From NCBI GenBank assembly GCA_947649125.1, contig CANSQL010000025.1, forward strand, positions 1-37,129: a stretch of DNA of 37,129 nucleotides, written 5' to 3'. The position numbers were made by a program, and so were the translations under genes. This stretch comes from an uncultured Erysipelotrichaceae bacterium (GTDB lineage: Bacteria > Bacillota_I > Bacilli_A > Erysipelotrichales > Erysipelotrichaceae). This document shows, piece by piece, positions 1 to 7,419 of this stretch; positions within the stretch are counted from its first letter, which is position 1; the number at the start of each line of letters is the position of its first letter. Below the pieces are notes generated by a model. The model saw nothing but the letters and a program-made list of their open reading frames with translations. It was not told the origin of the DNA and did no database searches.

Positions 1-1880
1 ATAAGGCAAGGCTGAAGGGAGAACAGAATCCAAGCTTAACGTATCAGGATTTCAGCAATGAGTTGGTTTCATGGAACGGTGTACAGGATACGATACAGGA
101 AAACGACATCAAGCTAAGCACGACAGCGAAAGCAGACAGTAATGCAGGAGCTTATCCAATCAAGGGAGACAGCGCAGCATTGAACAGAGTTTATCCAAAC
201 TATAGCTTTACATTTAAAGAAGGAACTTTGACGATCAATGAGGAAAACATTGAGGATGATTGGTATCATGTAGAACTCAATGACGGAAACAGCACAGCCT
301 ATACAGGCAGTTGGACAAATCAGGATGTAGTCATCATTACAGATCATAATGAATATATCAACCTATCCTTAGACCAAAGCACATGGAATCCAACACAGGT
401 AACGATTTCAAGAGAAGGAGAAACCAATCAAGACTTTTGGATGAAAAAAGACAGCGGTGCAATCACCAAGGTAAAACAAGAAACAATCAGAATTGATAAA
501 ACAGCACCGAAAGTCAAAAACATCAAAGCGAAGGATTCTAACAATAGGCTTCAAGATATTATTAATAAGCTAACCGGCGGGATATTCTTTAAACCGGGAA
601 CAGCATTTGAAATTACGACAAGTGATGCGAAGGATGATTTAAAGGTAAGCGGCACAAAGGAAATTGCGTATAAGGTGTATAAGCTTGACTCACAAGCGAG
701 AGCCACAGAGGAATTAATCAAGGAAGGCAATTTAACTGTCACTAGTGAAAAGGCAAAGATAACGATCAGTGAAACAACAGGCAAATTCAAGGTATGTGTA
801 ACAGCTACCGACAATGCAGGTAACACAAGCACCGAAAGCTGTTATGAGGCAGAGCTAAAGAAAATCGATGTCGATGTGGATGGTGACGGCAAACCGGATT
901 TCAACGATCCTGACGGAGATGGTTGCCCTGACTTGAACATCAAATGGAAAGACCCTGAAACAAATCAATGGATTGTAATTAACGGTGACAGAAACAATGA
1001 TAAGATACCGGATTTGAATATCGATAGTGACGGCGACGGCATTCCCGACTTGAATATTGATACCGATAACGACGGTAAACCCGATCTTAACTTAGTGATT
1101 CTAAAGAAAACAGATTGGAAACCTACTAAATGTGTACAAGCGGATATCGACAACGGAATCTTAGAGGAATACTGCACAGGTACAAGCGTGAAACCGAAAA
1201 TCAATATCGATACCGATAATGACAGAGTACCGAATATCAATATCGACACAAGCGGGGATATGAAGGCCGACTTTAATATTTCCAAGGATAATCAAACACC
1301 GAGTATTAACATCGGAACTGTGCATATGCCTTGGACACCGAAAAAGGACTTTACCTATCAAGGCTTCAGCTATGATACAGACAAAGAATGTAAGCCATAT
1401 TTGAATATAGATTCCGATGGAGATGGCAGACCGGATATTAATATTGATATCGATGGCGATGGAAATCCCGACATCAACATAGACATAGACGGCGACGGCA
1501 TACCTGACACCAATATTGATGGTGACGGAGATGGAATACCCGATATTAATGTTGACACAGACGGCGATGGAACACCGGATGAAAACATCAAGGATATCAC
1601 CGAATGGAAGCCCAACAAGGATGTTGACGGCGATGTACCATACGATACTATGATATTCGATGAGGAGCAGGAAGAACCTGAAAAACCGGCAGAACCAATC
1701 AAACCGAACAAGCCGACAAACGATACAGATGTCAAAGGAAGCTATTACCCGGGTGATAATGTCGGCGGAGCTACTACAGGTGATTCAACAAACCTATTAT
1801 TGTATATCAATTCTATTTTAACCACTATCGGATTAATTAGTTATCTGACATACAGAAAACAGAAAGATACATTTCAATAA
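1..1880 (+). CDS. Giant surface protein, C-terminal part (gene 1 of tandem array; 5' end outside window)
   Basis: The frame is open from the first base: the first whole codon is at position 3 and reads KARLKGEQNP, matching the interior of the two downstream paralogs, so the TTG at 63 is not a true start. What remains is about 625 residues. In order they are an MBG-type Ig-like repeat (KGEQNPSL to GTLTINEEN), a linker module with WYHVEL and FWMKKDSG, an Ig-like fold ending near the VCVTATDNAG motif, then about 13 DxDxDGxPD calcium-binding loops of thrombospondin-type-3 kind, a Pro/Glu/Lys-rich spacer, and a C-terminal hydrophobic helix followed by RKQKD. The protein is probably cell-surface anchored with calcium-stiffened repeats near the wall; an adhesin role is inferred. 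Its 1878 in-window nucleotides align without length change to 5394-7271 of the next gene. Confidence 0.9.
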   Translation, partial: KARLKGEQNPSLTYQDFSNELVSWNGVQDTIQENDIKLSTTAKADSNAGAYPIKGDSAALNRVYPNYSFTFKEGTLTINEENIEDDWYHVELNDGNSTAYTGSWTNQDVVIITDHNEYINLSLDQSTWNPTQVTISREGETNQDFWMKKDSGAITKVKQETIRIDKTAPKVKNIKAKDSNNRLQDIINKLTGGIFFKPGTAFEITTSDAKDDLKVSGTKEIAYKVYKLDSQARATEELIKEGNLTVTSEKAKITISETTGKFKVCVTATDNAGNTSTESCYEAELKKIDVDVDGDGKPDFNDPDGDGCPDLNIKWKDPETNQWIVINGDRNNDKIPDLNIDSDGDGIPDLNIDTDNDGKPDLNLVILKKTDWKPTKCVQADIDNGILEEYCTGTSVKPKINIDTDNDRVPNINIDTSGDMKADFNISKDNQTPSINIGTVHMPWTPKKDFTYQGFSYDTDKECKPYLNIDSDGDGRPDINIDIDGDGNPDINIDIDGDGIPDTNIDGDGDGIPDINVDTDGDGTPDENIKDITEWKPNKDVDGDVPYDTMIFDEEQEEPEKPAEPIKPNKPTNDTDVKGSYYPGDNVGGATTGDSTNLLLYINSILTTIGLISYLTYRKQKDTFQ

Positions 1881-1885
1881 ATAAA

Positions 1886-1901
1886 GTCTACTAAGGTAGA
1901 C
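1886..1901. repeat. Left palindromic site of inverted segment, copy 1
   Basis: GTCTACTAAGGTAGAC is a perfect 6-bp palindrome around a 4-nt centre, six bases after the stop of gene 1. An identical site lies at the same distance after gene 2. The inverted 88-bp segment begins at the next base. Confidence 0.85.
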
Positions 1902-1989
1902 ATTAATAGAGGTAGGAAAATGTTATTGAAATATATGTTTCTGAATAGAAAAACAGGCATTTTTAAGTTAAAAACACCTGTTTCATATT
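1902..1989 (+). repeat. 88-bp segment, orientation A (candidate invertible element)
   Basis: These 88 bases match the reverse complement of 7293-7380 at 81 of 88 positions without gaps. Both copies lie directly between a gene end and the next gene start, and both are bounded by GTCTAC/GTAGAC-type sites. Opposite orientation inside otherwise collinear flanks is what site-specific inversion produces. No recombinase gene is present in the window. Confidence 0.8.
1949..1986 (+). terminator. Imperfect hairpin (weak terminator in this orientation)
   Basis: AAACAGG (1951-1957) pairs with CCTGTTT (1977-1983), and TTTTT (1960-1964) pairs with AAAAA (1970-1974). Between them the bases are C.A and A.C mismatches, and only three T follow. 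Read on the plus strand this is a poor intrinsic terminator. The same segment flipped, as at 7299-7333, gives a continuous stem and five T. Confidence 0.5.
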
Positions 1990-2005
1990 GCCTACATTTA
2001 GAGAC
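1990..2005. repeat. Right site of inverted segment, copy 1 (degenerate)
   Basis: GCCTACATTTAGAGAC differs at three of 16 positions from the intact right site GTCTACATTTGTAGAC at 7381-7396. The palindrome is partly lost, which might lock this copy in its present orientation. Confidence 0.65.
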
Positions 2006-2021
2006 AAAAGGAGGAATACTT

Positions 2022-5000
2022 ATGTTAAGAAAGTTGATAGTGTCCTGCATTGTGCTCATATGCAGTTTGTCAATAGTTTACGGGCTTTCAAATATGCAAC
2101 TGGATGCTTCTGTTAATCCTAATATTATAAGCAATGAAGTAACAGGCAGACTGGGGGCACTTTCAGTAGGTGATAAATTTACGTTAAGTATAGGAGAATT
2201 CCAAATTATCGAAAATAATACAGCACTTTCGAAAGAACCGATGGGCCATGGAACTTATCAGCATTCAGATATCAGCGGAAATAACGGCAATTTATATTCA
2301 ACAAGTAATTTGCGTGATATTATAAAAGAAAAAAATGCTTTGTTGACAACTTCCGATCTTGCTTTTATTGAACGAAATAATAAGCTTTCTATCGGTGCGA
2401 CCTTTCAATGGCAGCAAGACTGGTGTTATCAGATTACTGCTGATGAGGTTGCATACCTTTATCCCTATACAAGCGGGACGACCGACGGTGGAGTAAATCT
2501 TTATCTTAAGAAACCGTCGATGGGCTTTGGGCAGCCCTATTGGTTTGGCTTTGCGATCTGGGATAATCAGTATTTTTCCGTTATTTATTTTGATGAACAG
2601 GGCAATGCTCAAATGGGAAAGGAAACAGACAGCTTTGACTTTCGACCGGCAGTAAAAGCCAATAACTCAAAAATATTATTCAGCTTGGACAGCAGTATGA
2701 ATCTAACGGAAGGTAATAAGTATACAAATATAAAAAATCCTGAATATACAAACACTGAATTGATCACTACCGCATCCGGCAGTACAATGAAAAGTCGTGT
2801 TTCAGATTCAAGTATCTCTGTTACTTTAAATCAAATCAAAGAAAGCTATACAGATAAAGCTGTAACTAAAATAGAATCAGATACTGATATCAAACTGGAA
2901 TATACGAACGCAACAACAGGGTCGAATCAAATGCTTTCTTTAATTGTAGAAAAAGACGGTAAGTGGGTTTCTTATGAAAATTTAAAAATTGTGGGTAGTG
3001 ATGAATCGGGAACGGTAGAGATTTCAACGACAGGATGGGAAAACGGAACTTATACGCTGCATTTGGTGAATGAAACAATCGGTAATGATAATGAACCTAT
3101 TTTGTGCTCTCCCTTTTCAACAAAGACATTACAGGTAGCTGAGGCAATTCCTCATAAAATAACATATCAGAAAAAGCCGGCAAGCGGAGCGAGCGCAGGA
3201 AATGACTATGAATTCAATAAGAATGTGAATGAGCAGACTGTTATAGGTACGATTACGGTCAATCCGACCGGTACACTGCCGTTAACTTATCAAATTGAGG
3301 AAAACGGAGACCAAACCTATGAGAATTTTGAGATTGAAGGTTTAGACGGTAATAATGCATCTGCAGCCACATCTTTAAATGTGAAAATAAAAAGCAATGC
3401 ACCGGATTCATTAAACGGTGGCTTGAAGGCTCAAGATTATAAGTTTTGTATCAATTCTACAGATGCGAAAGGCAGGCCTACTGCACCGAGTGCTAATTCA
3501 AGAGTGTGTGTCAGCTTAACAGTCGCGAAAACAAATCCGACAATCGCTTTTGATAATTCGACTACCACAAAGAAATCAATGGAAGCTGCAAACACATCGT
3601 GGAATGAAACAGCGACAGGGAATCCATCAACAGGCACTAAGGTAACGTACAGTGTGATCGGTGGAGATGTTTCCTTGATAACGATTGATTCTGATACAGG
3701 TGCGATCACATATACAGGAAATAATGCGTTTGGTAAGGTAAAGATAAAGGCAACGATTGATGATGATCCAAGTACCGGATTAGATAATTATAATCCTGCT
3801 TCGGCAGAAAAGGAAATCATTATTTATCGAGGGGTAGACGGAAGTGTTACACCGCACGCTAATTCATCAAGTGCACAAACGCCAACCTTTACTACTTCTG
3901 ATTCTAATATCAAAGTGAATGGAATCATCGGTACGATTAAAGGAAGTTTGGGAACACCGGATACGATTGGTGATTATACCACCACTTATAAATATGGACT
4001 AAAGGCAGGAGTCGGAGATGCGAATTTCTTTAGTGTCGATGCGAATACAGGAGTTATTAAAACAACAGCGAATCTGGGAGTAAAAACGTATTTTATTACT
4101 GTAACAGTGAGTGATAAATGGAGTACGAAAGAAATACCTGTCACAATCAATGTCGGAATGTCGGCGGCAGAGAATCTGAAGTTTTATGAAAGCAGCAGCT
4201 CTAATACGATTATTACTACGAAAAGCGCAAAGGTGACAGATACGAATGTAGTTGTATATGCGACAGTCAAGGGTAGTACGAATACAAATCCTGTGACCTA
4301 TAAAATCAAGGATGGTTCAACGAATGTGATTGAAGTCAATTCAAACAGCGGGGCGATTACGATACACGGTGTAGGAACAGTTACGATTGTCGCAGAAAAA
4401 CAGGGCGCAAGCGGACAGGCAGATGCAAGTGCAGAGCTGACGTTTACGGTAACAGCCGGAGCACAAAACTTCATCTATACGGACAGTGCAGGAAATGAGC
4501 TTGAGAAGCAATCAGATAAATATAAGGCATATGAGGAAATATATGCTAAGGACAAGACATTTCAATTATATACGGCAGGCAATCCAAACGGAAGCACAGT
4601 AACCTATAGACTAAAATCAAACAGCCCTTCGGATGTTATATCGGTAGATAGCAACGGTGCAGTTCATATCTTGAATGCATCCTTAAATACGCAGATGGGC
4701 AAGGTAATTGTTGAAGCTACAAGTCATGATCCGAGTGGTAACTATACTGATAAAACAATAGAACTGCCGATTACTGTTAAGAAGGCAGATCATGCTGTTT
4801 CGTTCGCGGATGTAACTTATGCGCCGAGCGGAGAAGGTAAGATAGCTCCTATTATCAATGAACAAGATCTATCAAGCAATGACGGCGGAGTACAGGTCAA
4901 TGATACGGATTATTATATAACGATTGATTCAAGCATCAGTACCTCTGTCGCATGGACCAATAACGGAGTAGATATTGAATATAACTACAGCGGTGAGCAA

Positions 5001-7271
5001 GGAATCGATATTCCGCTTCATGTAGAAAAGGCAGGAAATCGAAACTATAATAAGGCAACTGCAGAGGGAAGTATGCGAATCATGGGACCGGATGAAAGTA
5101 CGCTAGCAGTGAATCGCCCGGGTAAGATCGTATACGGTGATCATTTTGAAATCAAAAGCTTACAAGATGATTCAAGCAGCGCTAATGTTAAATATACGTT
5201 TGAGGTTGATAAAACCACTTATATCTCTGCACCGACTGTGAACGGAAATAAGGCAGAATTTGATGCGTTGAAATTCAGCGGAACCACAAATATCAGCATT
5301 AAAATATCAAGAACCGCAGACGGAGAAACACCGCTGAGTAAAACGATAACAGTACAAGTATTACCAAAAGAGATTGAAATCCTTATCGATGATAAGGAGA
5401 AATACAAGGGAGAACAGAATCCAAGCTTATCGTATCAGGATTTCAGAAATAACTTAATATCATGGAACGGTGTAAAGGACAGTATACAGGAAAACGATAT
5501 CAAGCTAAGCACAACGGCTCAAACAAGCAGTAATGCGGGAGGCTATCCAATCAAGGGAGATGCCAACACATTGAATAAAGCTTATCCAAACTATAGTTTT
5601 AAGTTTAAGGAAGGCACACTCACAATCAATGAGGAAAACATTGAGGATGATTGGTATCATGTAGCGTTGGATGATGAAAACAATACAGCCTATACAGGCA
5701 GTTGGACAAATCAGGATGTAGTCATCATTACCGATCACAATGAATATATCAATCTGTCCTTAGATCAAAGTACATGGAAGCCGACACAAGTAACGATTTC
5801 AAGAGAAGGCGAAACCAATCAGGACTTTTGGATGAAAAAAGACAGCGGAGCTATTACCAAGGTGAAACAAGAAACGATCAGAATTGATAAAACAGCACCG
5901 AAGGTCAAAAACATCAAAGCGAAGGATACAAACAATAAGCTACAGGATATTATCAATAAGCTAAGTGGGGGAATCTTCTTTAAACCGGGAACGTCATTTG
6001 AGATAACGACAAGTGATGCAAAGGATGATTTAAAGGTCAGCGGCACGAAAGAGATTGCGTATAAGGTGTACAAGCTTGATTCACAGGCGAGAGCTGCAGA
6101 GGAATTGATCAAGGAAGGCAACTTGACAGTCACAAATGAAAAGGCAAGCATCACAATCAGTGAAACTTCAGGAAATTATAAGGTGTGTGTAACTGCTGTC
6201 GATAACGCAGGCAATACGAATACTGAAACTTGTCATGAGGCAGAGCTAAAGAAAATTGATGTCGATGTGGACGGAGACGGTAAACCGGATTTCAACGACC
6301 CTAACGGAGATGGTTGTCCGGACTTGAACATCAAATGGAAAGACCCTGAAACAAATCAATGGATCGTAATCAATGGCGATAGAAACAATGATAAGATACC
6401 GGATTTGAATATCGACAGTGACGGTGACGGTATTCCCGACTTGAATATTGATACAGATAATGACGGTAAGCCTGATTTAAATCTGGTGATTCTAAAGAAA
6501 ACGGATTGGAAGCCGACGAAGTGTGTACAAGCAGATATCGACAACGGAATCTTAGAGGAATACTGTACAGGTACAAGCGTGAAACCGAAAATCAATATCG
6601 ATACCGATAATGACAGAGTACCTAATATCAATATCGATACAAGTGGTGACATGAAGGCCGACTTTAACATCTCCAAGGATAACCTAACACCGAGTATTAA
6701 TATCGGAACTGTGCATACGCCTTGGACCCCGAAAAAGGATTACACATATCAAGGCTTCAGTTATGATACAGATAAAGAGTGTAAGCCATATTTGAATATC
6801 GATTCCAATGGTGACGGACGACCCGATATAAATATTGATATCGACGGAGACGGAAATCCTGACATCAACATAGACATAGACGGCGACGGAATCCCCGATA
6901 CCAATATTGATGGTGACGGAGATGGAGTACCCGATATTAATGTTGACACTGACGGTGATGGAACCCCGGATGAAAATATCAAGGATATCACCGAATGGAA
7001 GCCCAATAAAGACGTTGACGGCGATGTACCATACGATACTATGATATTCGATGAGGAGCAGGAAAAACCTGAAAAACCGGCAGAACCAATCAAACCGAAC
7101 AGGCCAACAAACGATACAGATGTCAAAGGAAGCTATTACCCGGGTGATAATGTCGGCGGAGCTATCACAGGGGATTCAACAAACCTAATATTGTATATTA
7201 ATACTATTTTAATCACTATCGGATTAATAAGTTATCTGATATACAGAAAACAGAAAGATACATTTCAATAA
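2022..7271 (+). CDS. Giant multidomain surface protein (gene 2 of tandem array)
   Basis: The ATG at 2022 is chosen because AAAAGGAGGA lies 7 nt upstream and a signal peptide follows at once (MLRKLIVSCIVLICSLSIVYGL). The product has 1749 residues. Residues about 35-235 form a head with a DFRPAVKANNSKILFS motif, resembling the C-type-lectin-like DUF6273 fold (tentative). Then come an Ig-like domain to about 370, a stalk of cadherin/Ig-like modules with repeated IDSDTGAITY-type motifs to about 1010, an MBG-type repeat near 1120-1205, about 13 DxDxDGxPD calcium loops (about 1411-1655), and a tail with NVGGAITGDSTN, a hydrophobic helix and RKQKD. It is secreted and probably anchored by the tail. 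Adhesion is inferred from the architecture. An in-frame ATG at 1920, inside the inverted segment, would add 34 residues ahead of the signal peptide and is thought unlikely to be the main start. Confidence 0.9.
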   Translation: MLRKLIVSCIVLICSLSIVYGLSNMQLDASVNPNIISNEVTGRLGALSVGDKFTLSIGEFQIIENNTALSKEPMGHGTYQHSDISGNNGNLYSTSNLRDIIKEKNALLTTSDLAFIERNNKLSIGATFQWQQDWCYQITADEVAYLYPYTSGTTDGGVNLYLKKPSMGFGQPYWFGFAIWDNQYFSVIYFDEQGNAQMGKETDSFDFRPAVKANNSKILFSLDSSMNLTEGNKYTNIKNPEYTNTELITTASGSTMKSRVSDSSISVTLNQIKESYTDKAVTKIESDTDIKLEYTNATTGSNQMLSLIVEKDGKWVSYENLKIVGSDESGTVEISTTGWENGTYTLHLVNETIGNDNEPILCSPFSTKTLQVAEAIPHKITYQKKPASGASAGNDYEFNKNVNEQTVIGTITVNPTGTLPLTYQIEENGDQTYENFEIEGLDGNNASAATSLNVKIKSNAPDSLNGGLKAQDYKFCINSTDAKGRPTAPSANSRVCVSLTVAKTNPTIAFDNSTTTKKSMEAANTSWNETATGNPSTGTKVTYSVIGGDVSLITIDSDTGAITYTGNNAFGKVKIKATIDDDPSTGLDNYNPASAEKEIIIYRGVDGSVTPHANSSSAQTPTFTTSDSNIKVNGIIGTIKGSLGTPDTIGDYTTTYKYGLKAGVGDANFFSVDANTGVIKTTANLGVKTYFITVTVSDKWSTKEIPVTINVGMSAAENLKFYESSSSNTIITTKSAKVTDTNVVVYATVKGSTNTNPVTYKIKDGSTNVIEVNSNSGAITIHGVGTVTIVAEKQGASGQADASAELTFTVTAGAQNFIYTDSAGNELEKQSDKYKAYEEIYAKDKTFQLYTAGNPNGSTVTYRLKSNSPSDVISVDSNGAVHILNASLNTQMGKVIVEATSHDPSGNYTDKTIELPITVKKADHAVSFADVTYAPSGEGKIAPIINEQDLSSNDGGVQVNDTDYYITIDSSISTSVAWTNNGVDIEYNYSGEQGIDIPLHVEKAGNRNYNKATAEGSMRIMGPDESTLAVNRPGKIVYGDHFEIKSLQDDSSSANVKYTFEVDKTTYISAPTVNGNKAEFDALKFSGTTNISIKISRTADGETPLSKTITVQVLPKEIEILIDDKEKYKGEQNPSLSYQDFRNNLISWNGVKDSIQENDIKLSTTAQTSSNAGGYPIKGDANTLNKAYPNYSFKFKEGTLTINEENIEDDWYHVALDDENNTAYTGSWTNQDVVIITDHNEYINLSLDQSTWKPTQVTISREGETNQDFWMKKDSGAITKVKQETIRIDKTAPKVKNIKAKDTNNKLQDIINKLSGGIFFKPGTSFEITTSDAKDDLKVSGTKEIAYKVYKLDSQARAAEELIKEGNLTVTNEKASITISETSGNYKVCVTAVDNAGNTNTETCHEAELKKIDVDVDGDGKPDFNDPNGDGCPDLNIKWKDPETNQWIVINGDRNNDKIPDLNIDSDGDGIPDLNIDTDNDGKPDLNLVILKKTDWKPTKCVQADIDNGILEEYCTGTSVKPKINIDTDNDRVPNINIDTSGDMKADFNISKDNLTPSINIGTVHTPWTPKKDYTYQGFSYDTDKECKPYLNIDSNGDGRPDINIDIDGDGNPDINIDIDGDGIPDTNIDGDGDGVPDINVDTDGDGTPDENIKDITEWKPNKDVDGDVPYDTMIFDEEQEKPEKPAEPIKPNRPTNDTDVKGSYYPGDNVGGAITGDSTNLILYINTILITIGLISYLIYRKQKDTFQ

Positions 7272-7276
7272 ATAAA

Positions 7277-7292
7277 GTCTACTAAGGTAGAC
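7277..7292. repeat. Left palindromic site of inverted segment, copy 2
   Basis: GTCTACTAAGGTAGAC is identical to 1886-1901 and sits five bases after the stop codon of gene 2. Sequence identity between the two loci runs through the gene ends up to this site, then the segment appears in the opposite orientation. Confidence 0.85.
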
Positions 7293-7380
7293 AATATGAA
7301 ACAGGTGTTTTTAAATCAAAAATGCCTGTTTTTCTATTCAGAAACATATATTTCAATAACTTTTTCCTATCTCTCTTTAA
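7293..7380 (-). repeat. 88-bp segment, orientation B (candidate invertible element)
   Basis: This is the same 88-bp unit as 1902-1989 but reverse-complemented (7 mismatches, no gaps). It is bounded by two intact 16-bp palindromes, so this copy looks more able to recombine than copy 1. Confidence 0.8.
7299..7333 (+). terminator. Intrinsic terminator inside inverted segment (strong orientation)
   Basis: AAACAGGTGTTTTT (7299-7312) folds on AAAAATGCCTGTTT (7318-7331) with loop AAATC. The two central pairs are U.G and G.U, so the RNA stem is a continuous 14 bp. The run TTTTT (7329-7333) follows. This should limit read-through from gene 2 into gene 3. Confidence 0.75.
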
Positions 7381-7396
7381 GTCTACATTTGTAGAC
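7381..7396. repeat. Right palindromic site of inverted segment, copy 2
   Basis: GTCTACATTTGTAGAC has the same 6-bp arms as the left site with a different 4-nt centre (ATTT instead of TAAG). It lies just before the ribosome binding site of gene 3. Confidence 0.8.
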
Positions 7397-7419
7397 ATCA
7401 AAGGAAGGATGTATGTTAC

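Noticed and set aside
1400..1600. 36-bp direct repeats that could suggest a CRISPR array
   Set aside because: They are in-frame codons of 12-residue calcium loops without unique spacers.
1370..1735. Long serine/proline-rich ORFs on the minus strand across the calcium-loop repeats (also near 6761-7126 and 12099-12428)
   Set aside because: They are antisense shadows of the repetitive Asp/Gly/Pro coding region, repeat in each paralog for that reason, and have no ribosome binding site.
1740..1880. Standard LPXTG sortase signal
   Set aside because: No LPXTG or close variant is present; only a different motif, reported as a finding.
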